Below, in pieces: positions 8,162 to 18,410 of a stretch of 54,688 bases of DNA (the first letter of the stretch is position 1; every line of letters begins with the position of its first letter). The notes under the pieces were generated by a model. That model was not told the origin of the DNA. It saw nothing but the letters and a program-made list of their open reading frames with translations, and did not search any database. The DNA lies in contig WAIB01000005.1 of assembly GCA_009873655.1 (NCBI GenBank), forward strand, positions 1 to 54,688. Reading direction: 5' to 3'. The position numbers were made by a program, and so were the translations under genes. The DNA is from Nitrospinota bacterium (GTDB lineage: Bacteria > Nitrospinota > Nitrospinia > Nitrospinales > VA-1).

Positions 8162-10163
8162 TCAACGTTTGTTTGACTGTAAGGTCACTCTTTTTACCAT
8201 TGTTGCCATTATTTCCATTACCAACAATCGCTTTTTTGCCGTTATTGGGAACCCATTTTTTCCCGTTTCCCGAAGCGGCCATTTCCGCAACGGATCCGTA
8301 GAAAGCCATTATGGTCTCAAACATGCCTTCCGGGTCGAGCTTCAGGTCTTTTCTTTGTTGTCCCGGTGCTCCATGCTCTAACACCATATCTTCAAGCCCT
8401 ATGCATTTTACGGGAACAGAACAAATTTGTTCTTCCTGAAGCGCCTCAAGAACGGCAGAACCGAATCCCCCTTTCAGGGAGTGCTCTTCCGTTGTAATCA
8501 GGCAACGGGCTTTTTTCGCATATTTGACGATTAAGTCCTTATCTACGGGTTTCGCAAAACGGGCATTGATAACCGCCACACTGACACCCTCTTTCCCGAA
8601 CATATCAGAAACCGATTTTGCCCAGTCCACCGTGTGGCCGTAGGCAAATATGGCCATATCGGTGCCGTCTTTGATCACTTCCCCCTTACCAATTTCCAGT
8701 TCTTTCATTTCCTCATCCAGGGGAACTCCCAACCCGGAACCTCGGGGATAACGCAAAGCGATGGGTCCTTTATGGTATATGGCGGTTTTCAACATATGGC
8801 GTAATTCATTCTCATCTTTAGGTGCCATGACCACCATATTGGGTAATGTTCTCAGGAAGGCTATGTCGTAAAGGCCCTGATGGGTAGCACCATCTTCTCC
8901 TACAATTCCTGCACGGTCCAGGGCAAACGTGACATCCAGGTCCATCAGACAAATATCATGAACTACCTGATCGTATGCACGTTGAAGAAAAGTTGAATAA
9001 ATAGCTGCAACCGGGCGAAGCCCCTCAATGGCCAGCGCACCGGCAAAGGCAACCCCATGCTGTTCGGCCATTCCAACATCAAAAGTACGGGCAGGAAATT
9101 CTTTTCCAAACTTGCTGATACCCGTTCCATCCGGCATGGCGGCTGTTATTCCCACCACTTTTTCATCCTCTTTTGCAAGCTCAATGAGCGCGTCCGCAAA
9201 AACACTGGTATATGCGGGATTCGCTTTCTTCTTATGGAATTTACCGGTCGATACATTAAAGGGTTTAGCCCCATGCCAGACATCGGCTTTTTCTTCGGCC
9301 TGTTCATAGCCTTTCCCTTTACGGGTCACAACATGCATAAGGGTTGGCCCTTTAAGGTCTTTTACTGTAGAGAAGGTTTCAATCAGGGCTTCCACATCAT
9401 GCCCATCAACGGGCCCGACGTAACGAAAACCAAGATCCTCAAACAGCCGGCCAGGGATGAACACTCCTTTAATGGCTTCATCAATTTTGTGAGCGTATCT
9501 GGAAATTTCCTTTCCAATCCCTGGAACAGCAAGAAGGAGTTGATCCACCTCCTGCTTGATTTTCAGCATGACCTGCCCTGTCATGATTTTACTTAAATGG
9601 GCAGACATTCCGCCCACATTTGCGGAAATGGACATTTCATTGTCGTTAAGAACAACAATCATATCGCTTTGAATATGCCCGGTATGGTTGAGACCCTCAA
9701 AAGCCATGCCCGCTGTAAGGGAACCATCACCGATAACTGCTATCACATCGTTTTTTTCATTCTTTAGATCACGGGCCTTGGCAAAGGCCAATGCAGCCGA
9801 AATGGACGTTCCCCCATGCCCGCAATTCCAATGGTCGTGCTCGCTTTCTTCCCGTTTGGTAAACCCACACAGCCCATTGTATTGGCGGAGCGTGTCAAAC
9901 CTATCCCTTCTTCCGGTCAAAAGCTTATGCACATAAGATTGATGTCCCACATCCCATATAAACTTATCTTCCGGACTATTGAATACGTAGTGCATGGCCA
10001 TTGTCAGCTCTACCACCCCCAAATTCGAAGACAGGTGACCGCCGGTCTTGGAAATGGTATCCAAAAGCCTGTCGCGAATTTCTTTCGCTAATTCGGGAAG
10101 TTTTTCAACAGGTAATTTTTTTAAATCCGGGGGACTATCAATAGTATCTAGTATCTTGCTCAT
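8154..10163 (-). CDS. dxs: 1-Deoxy-D-xylulose-5-phosphate synthase
   Basis: Dxs joins pyruvate and glyceraldehyde-3-phosphate to start the non-mevalonate isoprenoid pathway and also feeds thiamine and pyridoxal synthesis. The N-terminal domain has HLSSNLGVVELT and WDVGHQSYVHK, and the thiamine-diphosphate motif GDGSLTAGMAFEG ending in NDNEMSIS. The central pyrimidine-binding and C-terminal transketolase domains follow (GMAEQHGVAFAGALA; LDRAGIVGEDGATHQG). I chose the ATG at 10163, 12 bp after ispA, over the overlapping TTG at 10178. The last roughly 40 residues are a low-complexity tail rich in Asn, Gly and Lys that normal Dxs proteins lack. Confidence 0.95.
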   Translation of the reverse strand: MSKILDTIDSPPDLKKLPVEKLPELAKEIRDRLLDTISKTGGHLSSNLGVVELTMAMHYVFNSPEDKFIWDVGHQSYVHKLLTGRRDRFDTLRQYNGLCGFTKREESEHDHWNCGHGGTSISAALAFAKARDLKNEKNDVIAVIGDGSLTAGMAFEGLNHTGHIQSDMIVVLNDNEMSISANVGGMSAHLSKIMTGQVMLKIKQEVDQLLLAVPGIGKEISRYAHKIDEAIKGVFIPGRLFEDLGFRYVGPVDGHDVEALIETFSTVKDLKGPTLMHVVTRKGKGYEQAEEKADVWHGAKPFNVSTGKFHKKKANPAYTSVFADALIELAKEDEKVVGITAAMPDGTGISKFGKEFPARTFDVGMAEQHGVAFAGALAIEGLRPVAAIYSTFLQRAYDQVVHDICLMDLDVTFALDRAGIVGEDGATHQGLYDIAFLRTLPNMVVMAPKDENELRHMLKTAIYHKGPIALRYPRGSGLGVPLDEEMKELEIGKGEVIKDGTDMAIFAYGHTVDWAKSVSDMFGKEGVSVAVINARFAKPVDKDLIVKYAKKARCLITTEEHSLKGGFGSAVLEALQEEQICSVPVKCIGLEDMVLEHGAPGQQRKDLKLDPEGMFETIMAFYGSVAEMAASGNGKKWVPNNGKKAIVGNGNNGNNGKKSDLTVKQTLNG

Positions 10164-10174
10164 GGGGGTCCCGA

Positions 10175-11083
10175 TCAAAAAGTTCGTTGTACAAAAAACC
10201 GTGCTATTTCCCTCAAGGGATCGGCCCGGCCATCAAATTCTTTTAAACAATCTATGCTCTGTTCTACCAGTTCTTCGGCTTTTCGTTTTGATTCTGCCAA
10301 ACCGTATAAAGCCGGGTAGGTAGCCTTATCTTTAGTCAGATCACTACCCACATCCTTACCTAGTTTTTCTTGATCTCCTGTTATATCAAGAATGTCATCG
10401 ATAATTTGAAAGGCAAGTCCTATATGAGCCCCGAATCTGGACAGGGAATCCAATTGCCTTTCAGTGGCCCGGCTCAATATCCCACCGCACCGGATGCAGG
10501 CCCTGATCAGAAACCCCGTTTTGTAAATATGGATGTATTCCAAGGTTTCCGTTGTGATGGGTTTTCCCTCAGATTCAAGGTCCACCACTTGCCCGCCAAT
10601 CATTCCTGTTGAACCCAGCGCACCTGCCATCTCATGGGTTGCTTTGAGAATGCAATCGGGTGGGATCGTTTCCATTCCCACCGCACGGGTCATAACTATA
10701 AAAGCCTGTGTCAGCAATGCATCACCAGCCAATATAGCGATGGCCTCACCAAAAACCTTATGGTTTGTAGGTTTGCCTCGTCGCAAATCGTCATTATCTA
10801 AAGCGGGGAGATCATCATGAATCAGGGTGTAGGTATGTATCATCTCGGCTGCTACCGCAAAAGGTAGAACCGAATGCCGATCTCCTCCTACCGCTTCTGA
10901 TGCCGCCATGACCAATACCGGACGTAACCTTTTTCCTCCAGCTAAAAGACTGTACCGCATCGCTTCGTGGATGCTCTCGGGATAGGCTTTTTCCTGTGGC
11001 AAAAGACCCATTAACCGTTCATCAATTAGCTTCTTTCCATCTGAAAGGTATTGCGACGCAGATAAACCACTCAATAAAATCAA
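10175..11083 (-). CDS. ispA: Polyprenyl (farnesyl/geranylgeranyl) diphosphate synthase
   Basis: This trans-prenyltransferase condenses isopentenyl diphosphate with allylic diphosphates. It has the basic GGKRLRP motif near residue 50, the first aspartate-rich motif DDLPALD at residues 90-96, the GDALLT helix, GGQVVDLESEG, KTGFLI, and the second aspartate-rich motif DDILD. The length of about 302 residues fits farnesyl or geranylgeranyl diphosphate synthases, and chain length is not certain. No ATG lies before residue 25. The likely start is TTG at 11083, just inside an upstream stop at 11101. The gene precedes dxs, its metabolic supplier. Confidence 0.9.
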   Translation of the reverse strand: MILLSGLSASQYLSDGKKLIDERLMGLLPQEKAYPESIHEAMRYSLLAGGKRLRPVLVMAASEAVGGDRHSVLPFAVAAEMIHTYTLIHDDLPALDNDDLRRGKPTNHKVFGEAIAILAGDALLTQAFIVMTRAVGMETIPPDCILKATHEMAGALGSTGMIGGQVVDLESEGKPITTETLEYIHIYKTGFLIRACIRCGGILSRATERQLDSLSRFGAHIGLAFQIIDDILDITGDQEKLGKDVGSDLTKDKATYPALYGLAESKRKAEELVEQSIDCLKEFDGRADPLREIARFFVQRTF

Positions 11084-11124
11084 ACAATTAATAAGGTTTC
11101 AGGTAGTACCACTTATCCGACAAA

Positions 11125-11152
11125 ATACTATCATATATCCACAGACAGTCAA
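11125..11152 (-). promoter_or_regulatory. Promoter of the ispA-dxs-hisB-hisH operon
   Basis: On the minus strand TTGACT (11147-11152) precedes TAGTAT (11125-11130) by 16 bp, placing the start of transcription about 35 bp before the ispA TTG codon. A second copy of agTTGACTg lies 32 bp further upstream (11179-11184), with TATTAA 18 bp after it, which could be an alternative promoter. Confidence 0.55.
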
Positions 11153-11374
11153 CTTTAATAGTTGGCCCATTCTATACCAGTCAACTCATTAATATATAAG
11201 CTTTTCCCAGCGGGAGAAAAATCCCCGTTCCAGCCTTGAATTTGGCAAATTCAGCCCGGAAAAAGGCCTTTTCCGACAAATCAAAAATTTCAAGTGCTTT
11301 TTCGGGCGGGGTACTTTTTTTCCGCAAAAAATAGCAGTCTCATTTTATCCTCTTTAAAATTCAAAGACTTGCCC
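11153..11374. other. Intergenic region between divergent ispA and nhaD
   Basis: No gene is seen here. The stretch is AT-rich with short GC-rich patches. Features noted are the upstream TTGACT copy and a short imperfect palindrome around 11262-11278 (GGAAAAAGGCCTTTTCC). No tRNA-like or riboswitch-like fold could be recognised by eye. Confidence 0.4.
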
Positions 11375-11403
11375 TTGTATTTTCTTTAATGTTTTTATAT
11401 CAT
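11375..11403 (+). promoter_or_regulatory. Possible promoter of nhaD
   Basis: TTGTAT (11375-11380) and TATCAT (11398-11403) are 17 bp apart, about 100 bp before the nhaD ATG. The -10 is good and the -35 is weak. An 18-bp palindrome lies just downstream, where the transcript would start. Confidence 0.4.
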
Positions 11404-11412
11404 TTTAAATTA

Positions 11413-11430
11413 GTTAAAAAATTTTTTAAC
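11413..11430. repeat. Perfect 18-bp palindrome in the nhaD leader
   Basis: GTTAAAAAATTTTTTAAC is a perfect inverted repeat without a spacer, sited 10 bp after the putative -10 of nhaD. Its position and symmetry suit a dimeric repressor operator. Its A/T composition also allows a chance origin or a weak hairpin. Confidence 0.5.
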
Positions 11431-11502
11431 CAAACAGGCCGGGAGCCCAATTTCCAATTCCTGTTGCCATATTAAATTTCTCCATAAAAATAGGACTCCA
11501 AT

Positions 11503-12822
11503 ATGCACAGTTTGACGGTCACATGGGTGGGTTATGTTTGTCTGATTTGCTTTTGTATGGCATATACGCTCGTCATATTTGAAGAGCAAATTCACATGCG
11601 GAAATCCAAACCGGTGGTACTGATCGGTTGTTTTATGTGGGGATTGATCGGCATTTATGAAGCCCAGCATGGCGGAGGACATGCACACGACCATGTAAAG
11701 GAGTTGATCGCGGAAATTGGCGAACTGTTTTTCTTTCTGCTGGTAGCCATGACTTACATCAACACGCTGGATGAGAGAAACGTGTTTAAAGCCCTGAGGG
11801 CGTGGCTGCTTAAAAAAGGTTTGGGGTTTAGAAAGCTCTTTTGGGCAACAGGATTTATCACATTTCTGCTTTCACCTCTTGCCGACAACCTGACCAGTGC
11901 TTTGTTGATGGCCACGGTTGCATTGGCTGTAAGCGGCGGTAATGGCAAGTTCATTGTTCCCGCTTTCGTAAACATCATTGTAGCGGCAAATGCAGGGGGT
12001 GCATGGAGTCCATTCGGAGATATTACCACCCTTATGGTTTGGACTTCCGGAAAAGTACAGACCATGGAGTTTTCGTATCTCGTATTGCCGTCCATAGTAA
12101 ACTGGCTCATTCCAGCATTTATCATGTACTTTTTTGTTCCTGACGAGCATCCTGAACCGGACGATGACAACACCGAATTGAAAGCCGGCGCCAAGGTGGT
12201 GATCTGCCTGGGAATTTTTACGATCGCCACCGCGGTATCTTTCCACCAGTTTTTGCATCTTCCCCCATTCATGGGAATGATGTTCGGTCTTGGTCTCCTG
12301 ATGATGAAGGGTTTTTATTTAAAGCGTTGGGGCGAACTAAGACACCTTAAAAAACTGGGTGTAGAAGAAGACCGAAGAAAGCGCCCTCGATTTGACATCT
12401 TCGCCAGGGTGGAAGGGGTGGAGTTTGATACCCTGCTTTTTTTCTTTGGCGTTCTTACAGCTGTAGGGGCTTTGCAATATATTGGTTACCTTGCCCTGGT
12501 AAGCGAAACCATGTATGGCCAGCTGGGGCCAACTTACTCCAATGTTCTCGTTGGAATACTTTCCGCCATTGTCGATAACATTCCCGTCATGTTCGCCGTT
12601 TTAAAAATGGATCCCACGATGGGCCTCGATCAATGGTTATTGATCACCCTGACCGCCGGTGTCGGCGGCAGCCTGCTTTCCATAGGCTCGGCAGCAGGAG
12701 TGGCTGTAATGGGAGTTGAAAAGGAAAACTACAATTTCATGTCCCATTTAAAATGGGCACCCGCAATAGCCCTGGGTTATGCTGGCAGCATATTTTGCTG
12801 GTATCTGGTGACGCCTCACTAA
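11503..12822 (+). CDS. nhaD: Na+/H+ antiporter, NhaD type
   Basis: This inner-membrane antiporter of the ion-transporter superfamily exports Na+ (or Li+) in exchange for protons. The 439-residue protein has about 12 hydrophobic segments. Family signatures include a His-rich loop (QHGGGHAHDHVKELIAEIGE), LLSPLADNLTSALLMATVAL, NIIVAANAGGAWSPFGDITTLMVW, IVDNIPVMFAVL and the GVGGSLLSIGSAAGVAVMG stretch. The ribosome site AGGAC precedes the ATG at 11503. It stands alone between divergent ispA and convergent methyltransferase genes. NhaD proteins are typical of marine and halotolerant bacteria, which supports a saline habitat. Confidence 0.92.
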   Translation: MHSLTVTWVGYVCLICFCMAYTLVIFEEQIHMRKSKPVVLIGCFMWGLIGIYEAQHGGGHAHDHVKELIAEIGELFFFLLVAMTYINTLDERNVFKALRAWLLKKGLGFRKLFWATGFITFLLSPLADNLTSALLMATVALAVSGGNGKFIVPAFVNIIVAANAGGAWSPFGDITTLMVWTSGKVQTMEFSYLVLPSIVNWLIPAFIMYFFVPDEHPEPDDDNTELKAGAKVVICLGIFTIATAVSFHQFLHLPPFMGMMFGLGLLMMKGFYLKRWGELRHLKKLGVEEDRRKRPRFDIFARVEGVEFDTLLFFFGVLTAVGALQYIGYLALVSETMYGQLGPTYSNVLVGILSAIVDNIPVMFAVLKMDPTMGLDQWLLITLTAGVGGSLLSIGSAAGVAVMGVEKENYNFMSHLKWAPAIALGYAGSIFCWYLVTPH

Positions 12823-12861
12823 GACAACCAGAATCATTCAGCCTATGGGAGAGGAGAAAGA

Positions 12862-13572
12862 TCATTCTTCCGCCTTCTTTCGTAAAACGATTTGAATCTG
12901 CGCTACCGCATCCTCCAGGGTCTGGTCGATCACAGCTCCAAGTTTAACTGATATTAAATTGACCCTGTATTTAAGCGACTGCAAATCCAGCCCCAGTTTC
13001 TCAAGGCTTTTCTGGTTTCTGTTCAGCCTCTTAATAATGGAGCGGTTCAGCCGCATAAAAAATTTCCCCTGCCTTCCAAGGCCCTGGGTCTTTAAAGAGT
13101 GGTCGTATCCGACATCCTGATGCTCCAGGGATATCACTTCAGCACCTGGCAAAACAGAGCATAGTTCTCCCAGGTCATAGGATACGGGAGACCATGAATC
13201 CGATTTATTCAGCCGAAAAGTCGCCGAATGATCTCGGTTAAACAGACTCGGCCAGACCCCCTGCTCATATAAATCTTCATCGGGAACAACGACAACCATG
13301 GTCCCGCCCGGCTTAACCAGTTGCCACCACTGCTTCAATGCTCCCGGGACATCGCTCATATGCTCCAATGAGTGGCTGCTGTGAACGCAATCAAAAGTGC
13401 CCGGCTTGAGATATTCCAGAATATTCTGGGCATCGCCTTGTTCCTTATCAAACGGAACGGCGTTGGGCACAACCAGGTTATCACCACAACCAATATCCAA
13501 TACCCTTCCAGAAAAATATTTTTTCCGAAATTCAGGGCCGCGTATTTTTTCAGTTTTTGATGCCTCGTCCAT
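12862..13572 (-). CDS. Class I SAM-dependent methyltransferase
   Basis: The 236-residue protein has a compact methyltransferase fold. The SAM loop is GRVLDIGCGDN near residues 23-33, the acidic residue is in PFDKEQGDAQ, and the SHSLEHMSDVPGALKQWWQL and VKPGGTMVVVVPDEDLYE segments follow. These match the Methyltransf_11 family. The last 60 residues form a basic, probably helical extension (MRLNRSIIKRLNRNQKSLEK). The gene follows comF by 34 bp on the same strand. The substrate is unknown. Confidence 0.78.
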   Translation of the reverse strand: MDEASKTEKIRGPEFRKKYFSGRVLDIGCGDNLVVPNAVPFDKEQGDAQNILEYLKPGTFDCVHSSHSLEHMSDVPGALKQWWQLVKPGGTMVVVVPDEDLYEQGVWPSLFNRDHSATFRLNKSDSWSPVSYDLGELCSVLPGAEVISLEHQDVGYDHSLKTQGLGRQGKFFMRLNRSIIKRLNRNQKSLEKLGLDLQSLKYRVNLISVKLGAVIDQTLEDAVAQIQIVLRKKAEE

Positions 13573-13606
13573 TAAACTATTTATTCCTGATCGGGTGCTC
13601 TATTTT

Positions 13607-14377
13607 TTATAAGCTGTCCTGGCCTTTTCCAACAACGACCCTGCCAAGGGTAAAAACATAAACTTTTTGCGCTCCTGCCTTTTTCAATATCTTTGCCGCT
13701 TCATTTGCCGTTTCTCCCGTGGTAAACACATCGTCCACCAGCAAAACCTTTTTACCTTCTACCGCATCCGGACGGTTGACCTCAAAAGCTCCTTTAATAT
13801 TCTGCGCCCTTTCAAATTTCGTTTTGGTTGCTTGCGCAGATGTCGCCGTCACTCGTCTCAATAAAGCACTTTCAAGCGGAGCATGCAAAACATCAGCAAC
13901 TTGACGTGCCAAAAGAAACGCCTGATCAAAACCCCTCTCTCTCATTTTATTAAAGTGCAGCGGAACAGGTGAAACGGTAAAACCCATGTAATCATCGCCA
14001 CACCCAGAAAAATATTTTTCCAGCAAACCATCAATATCAGAGAGAACTCCTAACTGCTTCCGGTATTTGAAATGATGAATTAACTGCCTTAAGACCGTGT
14101 CATAATGTCCCAAAGAACGTGCCCGGTCAAACTGGTAGGGACTTTGTCTGCAAACCCCACATGAAAATTCTACCCCGGGTAAATCATATGAAATATCTGC
14201 CGGAACTCCACAAACAAAACACATCGGGTCTTGAATAAACCCAATATCACTAAAGCAATCGCAGCAAAGATATTCACCTCCCCCATTTCTTTCCCTGCTG
14301 CAATAAATGCAGTTCTGAGGAAAAAACAGATTTAAAACAGTTGAAATTAATTTGAACCCAGATCCGGGGGTTTTCAC
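13607..14377 (-). CDS. comF: ComF-family phosphoribosyltransferase-like protein
   Basis: ComF proteins assist DNA uptake during natural transformation in several bacteria, although many have no proven role. An N-terminal zinc finger is visible as paired CxxC-type motifs (NCIYCSRE, YLCCDCF, CFVCGV, SCGVCRQ). It is followed by a phosphoribosyltransferase domain with LHFNKMRERGFDQAFLLARQ and the PRPP loop VLLVDDVFTTGET. The protein is 256 residues, normal for the family. The start is GTG at 14377 with AAGGGA eight bases upstream. It diverges from argD. Confidence 0.88.
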   Translation of the reverse strand: MKTPGSGFKLISTVLNLFFPQNCIYCSRERNGGGEYLCCDCFSDIGFIQDPMCFVCGVPADISYDLPGVEFSCGVCRQSPYQFDRARSLGHYDTVLRQLIHHFKYRKQLGVLSDIDGLLEKYFSGCGDDYMGFTVSPVPLHFNKMRERGFDQAFLLARQVADVLHAPLESALLRRVTATSAQATKTKFERAQNIKGAFEVNRPDAVEGKKVLLVDDVFTTGETANEAAKILKKAGAQKVYVFTLGRVVVGKGQDSL

Positions 14378-14407
14378 AAAACTGTCCCTTTTAGACGCGA
14401 AAAAGCA

Positions 14408-14444
14408 ATAAATGCAATAATTTGTTTTTCTACCATAAATGCAA
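14408..14444. repeat. Direct repeat ATAAATGCAA between comF and argD
   Basis: Two exact copies of the 10-mer lie at 14408-14417 and 14435-14444, 27 bp start to start, in the 144-bp gap shared by the divergent comF and argD genes. They could be a regulator site, but the AT-rich setting makes chance repeats fairly likely. Confidence 0.35.
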
Positions 14445-14521
14445 CATTATCAAAGGTTTTTATATTTTTCGTATATTTTTTATGATAAAGTTTTCGGTTT
14501 AACAATCCCTATGAAATTCTT

Positions 14522-15733
14522 ATGAACAAGAACCAGAAAATAGCCCTGCTTACGAAAAAACATGTTGCCCAAACCTATGGGCGGTATCCCATTGCGCTGG
14601 TAAAGGGAAAAGGAACAAGGGTATGGGACAAAGACAACAAACAATATCTGGACTTTGTCAGCGGGCTTGCGGTAGCCAACTTAGGCCACTGTCATCCCGC
14701 TGTTGTCTCTGCCATCAAAAAACAGGCAGACAAGCTCCTGCATATTTCGAATTTATACCATATTGAGCCTCAATCTCAACTCGCGGAACAACTCACTTCC
14801 CTTTGCTTTGCCGACAAGTTTTTCTTCTGCAATAGTGGAACGGAAGCGATTGAATCTGCAATAAAACTGGCCCGGAGGTTTTCGTTCGACCAGGGGCATC
14901 CCGAGCGAACGGAAATTATAACAATGCAGAATTCCTTTCACGGTCGGACAATGGGGGCTTTGTCGGCAACGGCTCAGAAAAAAATTCATACGGGTTTTCA
15001 ACCTCTCCTGCCCGGTTTTAAATATGTGCCTTTTAACAATATACAAGCCGTAAAAAAAGCGATCAGTAAAAAGACATGTGCCATATTGGTTGAGCCCATT
15101 CAGGGTGAGGGAGGTGTCAACGTTCCTGACCCATCTTATTTAAAAGAATTAAAATCACTCTGTAAAAATAAGGGGATTCTTTTAATCTTCGATGAGGTAC
15201 AGACGGGGTTTGGCCGTACCGGAAGTTTATTTGCCCATCAGTTATTTAAAACCCAACCAGATATTATGACTCTCGCAAAGGCATTAGGAGGGGGGGTCGC
15301 CATTGGGGCCCTGGGGGCCACAAACCGGGTTATGAAATCTTTTGTGCCAGGAACGCATGCCGCCACATTTGGAGGAAATCCTCTCGCCTGCGCGGCGGCC
15401 CTGGCATCTTTAAAAGTCATCACTGGAAAAGGATTTTTAAAAAATACCCTGGAGACAGGATCCTACTTCATTGAAAGGCTTCAAGAGTTGGCACAGGAAC
15501 ACTCAATCATTAAAAATATTCGCGGAAAAGGATTGATTCTGGCGATTGAGCTTAAGAAACCCGGAAGCGAAGTGGTTCTGGAATGCATGGAAAATGGATT
15601 TCTTATAAACTGCATTCAACAAAATATACTCCGCTTTCTTCCACCGCTAAATATTACGCGCAAAGATATAAACTCTCTGATGCCCGTTTTATCCAAAAGC
15701 CTGAGTCGATTATCAACAAAAAAATTCAAGTAA
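14522..15733 (+). CDS. argD: Acetylornithine aminotransferase
   Basis: ArgD transfers the amino group of glutamate to N-acetylglutamate semialdehyde in arginine synthesis, and often also acts in lysine synthesis. The 403-residue class III aminotransferase has the N-terminal YPIALVKGKGTRVWD segment and the phosphate-binding FFCNSGTEAIESAIKLAR motif. FHGRTMGALSAT, the cofactor aspartate in ILLIFDEVQTGFGRTG and the Schiff-base lysine Lys253 in TLAKALGGG follow. It lies 7 bp before argF. Other class III enzymes are less likely given the argF partner. Confidence 0.95.
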   Translation: MNKNQKIALLTKKHVAQTYGRYPIALVKGKGTRVWDKDNKQYLDFVSGLAVANLGHCHPAVVSAIKKQADKLLHISNLYHIEPQSQLAEQLTSLCFADKFFFCNSGTEAIESAIKLARRFSFDQGHPERTEIITMQNSFHGRTMGALSATAQKKIHTGFQPLLPGFKYVPFNNIQAVKKAISKKTCAILVEPIQGEGGVNVPDPSYLKELKSLCKNKGILLIFDEVQTGFGRTGSLFAHQLFKTQPDIMTLAKALGGGVAIGALGATNRVMKSFVPGTHAATFGGNPLACAAALASLKVITGKGFLKNTLETGSYFIERLQELAQEHSIIKNIRGKGLILAIELKKPGSEVVLECMENGFLINCIQQNILRFLPPLNITRKDINSLMPVLSKSLSRLSTKKFK

Positions 15734-16557
15734 TGCCCTTATGAAAAAAGATCTTTTAACCATCAACGATTTTAGCCGGGAAGAAATCCTGGAACTCTTT
15801 GAAAAGTCAGGAAACCTTAAGGAGAAAAGGGAAAAGGGCATAGAACATCTTTCTTTAAAAGGAAAATCATTAGGCATGATTTTCAACAAACACTCTACCC
15901 GCACCCGTATATCCTTTGAAGTTGGAATGTATGAACTGGGGGGGCAGGCTCTTTTCCTGACTGGAGACCAATTGCAATTAAACCGGGGAGAAACCCTTAA
16001 GGATTCGGCCCAGGTACTCTCTCGCTACCTGAATGGAATTCTTATTCGAACCCATGACCACCAGGAAGTGGCAGATCTGGCGGAGCATGCGACCATACCC
16101 GTAATCAATGGCCTTACTGATTTGAATCATCCGGTCCAGATTCTAGCGGACATTTTTACCATTAAGGAAAAACTCGGAAAGATAGAAAACGTAAAAATAG
16201 CGTATGTCGGCGATGCAAACAATGTAGCCTACTCCTGGATGACCGGGGCATCGTTGATGGGTATGGACTTGAAAATCGCCTGCCCTTCGGAATTCAAACC
16301 TGCATCTCTACCTCCACTCAACGGAAACGGAAAAGTCGAAATCACCGAAGATCCATATCAAGCTGTTAAAGATGCCGACATCATATATACCGATGTCTGG
16401 ATCAGCATGGGAGACAAAGGCGACCTGGATAAAAAAGAGAAACTTCTGACCCCGTATCAAATCAACCGGAAATTATTAGAGGCAACAGGAAAAAGTTCTT
16501 TAGTAATGCATTGTCTTCCTGCTCATCGGGGTATGGAAATCACATCCGAAGTGCTGG

Positions 16558-18040
<1,483 letters not shown>

Positions 18041-18049
18041 TTTTTTCTA

Positions 18050-18403
18050 TCAATCCTGTATTATCCCGTGAATTTTGAATTCATAAATGTCATAACCCGA
18101 CCGCTTCGACAGGGAAGACTGGGCCACGGCTTTTAAAACTTCCACTTTTTCAGAGTCCATCCATTCCATAAACCGATTAAAAACCTTTTCCGGAAAATAA
18201 AGGGTCAAATTCAAACGGGCTCTCTGGTAAATAAATTGCGCCCCCGAACGCATGGGGTTGCTGCGAAGGGGTTTATACTCTACATGGCCTTGAAGCATAT
18301 AATCGGCTATCTCACGCCATTCTTCGCCAATCTTTAACAGGTTTTCACGAATCAGGGAGAGATACATCCCCTGCTCCGGGAGCTCATAGCTGTAACTTTT
18401 CAT
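18050..18403 (-). CDS. Hypothetical protein, 117 residues
   Basis: I do not recognise this protein. It starts at the ATG at 18403 (MKSYSYELPEQG), 7 bp after the stop of the upstream methyltransferase gene; a TTG five codons earlier is an alternative. It has mixed helices and strands, a helix-rich first half (SLIRENLLKIGEEWREIADY), an aromatic/basic middle, and no signal peptide or membrane segment. The ending YDIYEFKIHGIIQD suggests a beta strand. It is probably co-transcribed with the methyltransferase and converges on tgt. Confidence 0.65.
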   Translation of the reverse strand: MKSYSYELPEQGMYLSLIRENLLKIGEEWREIADYMLQGHVEYKPLRSNPMRSGAQFIYQRARLNLTLYFPEKVFNRFMEWMDSEKVEVLKAVAQSSLSKRSGYDIYEFKIHGIIQD

Positions 18404-18410
18404 GAAAATT

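Noticed and set aside
11503-12272. Minus-strand frames over nhaD
   Set aside because: Antisense to a clear membrane antiporter; no homology features.
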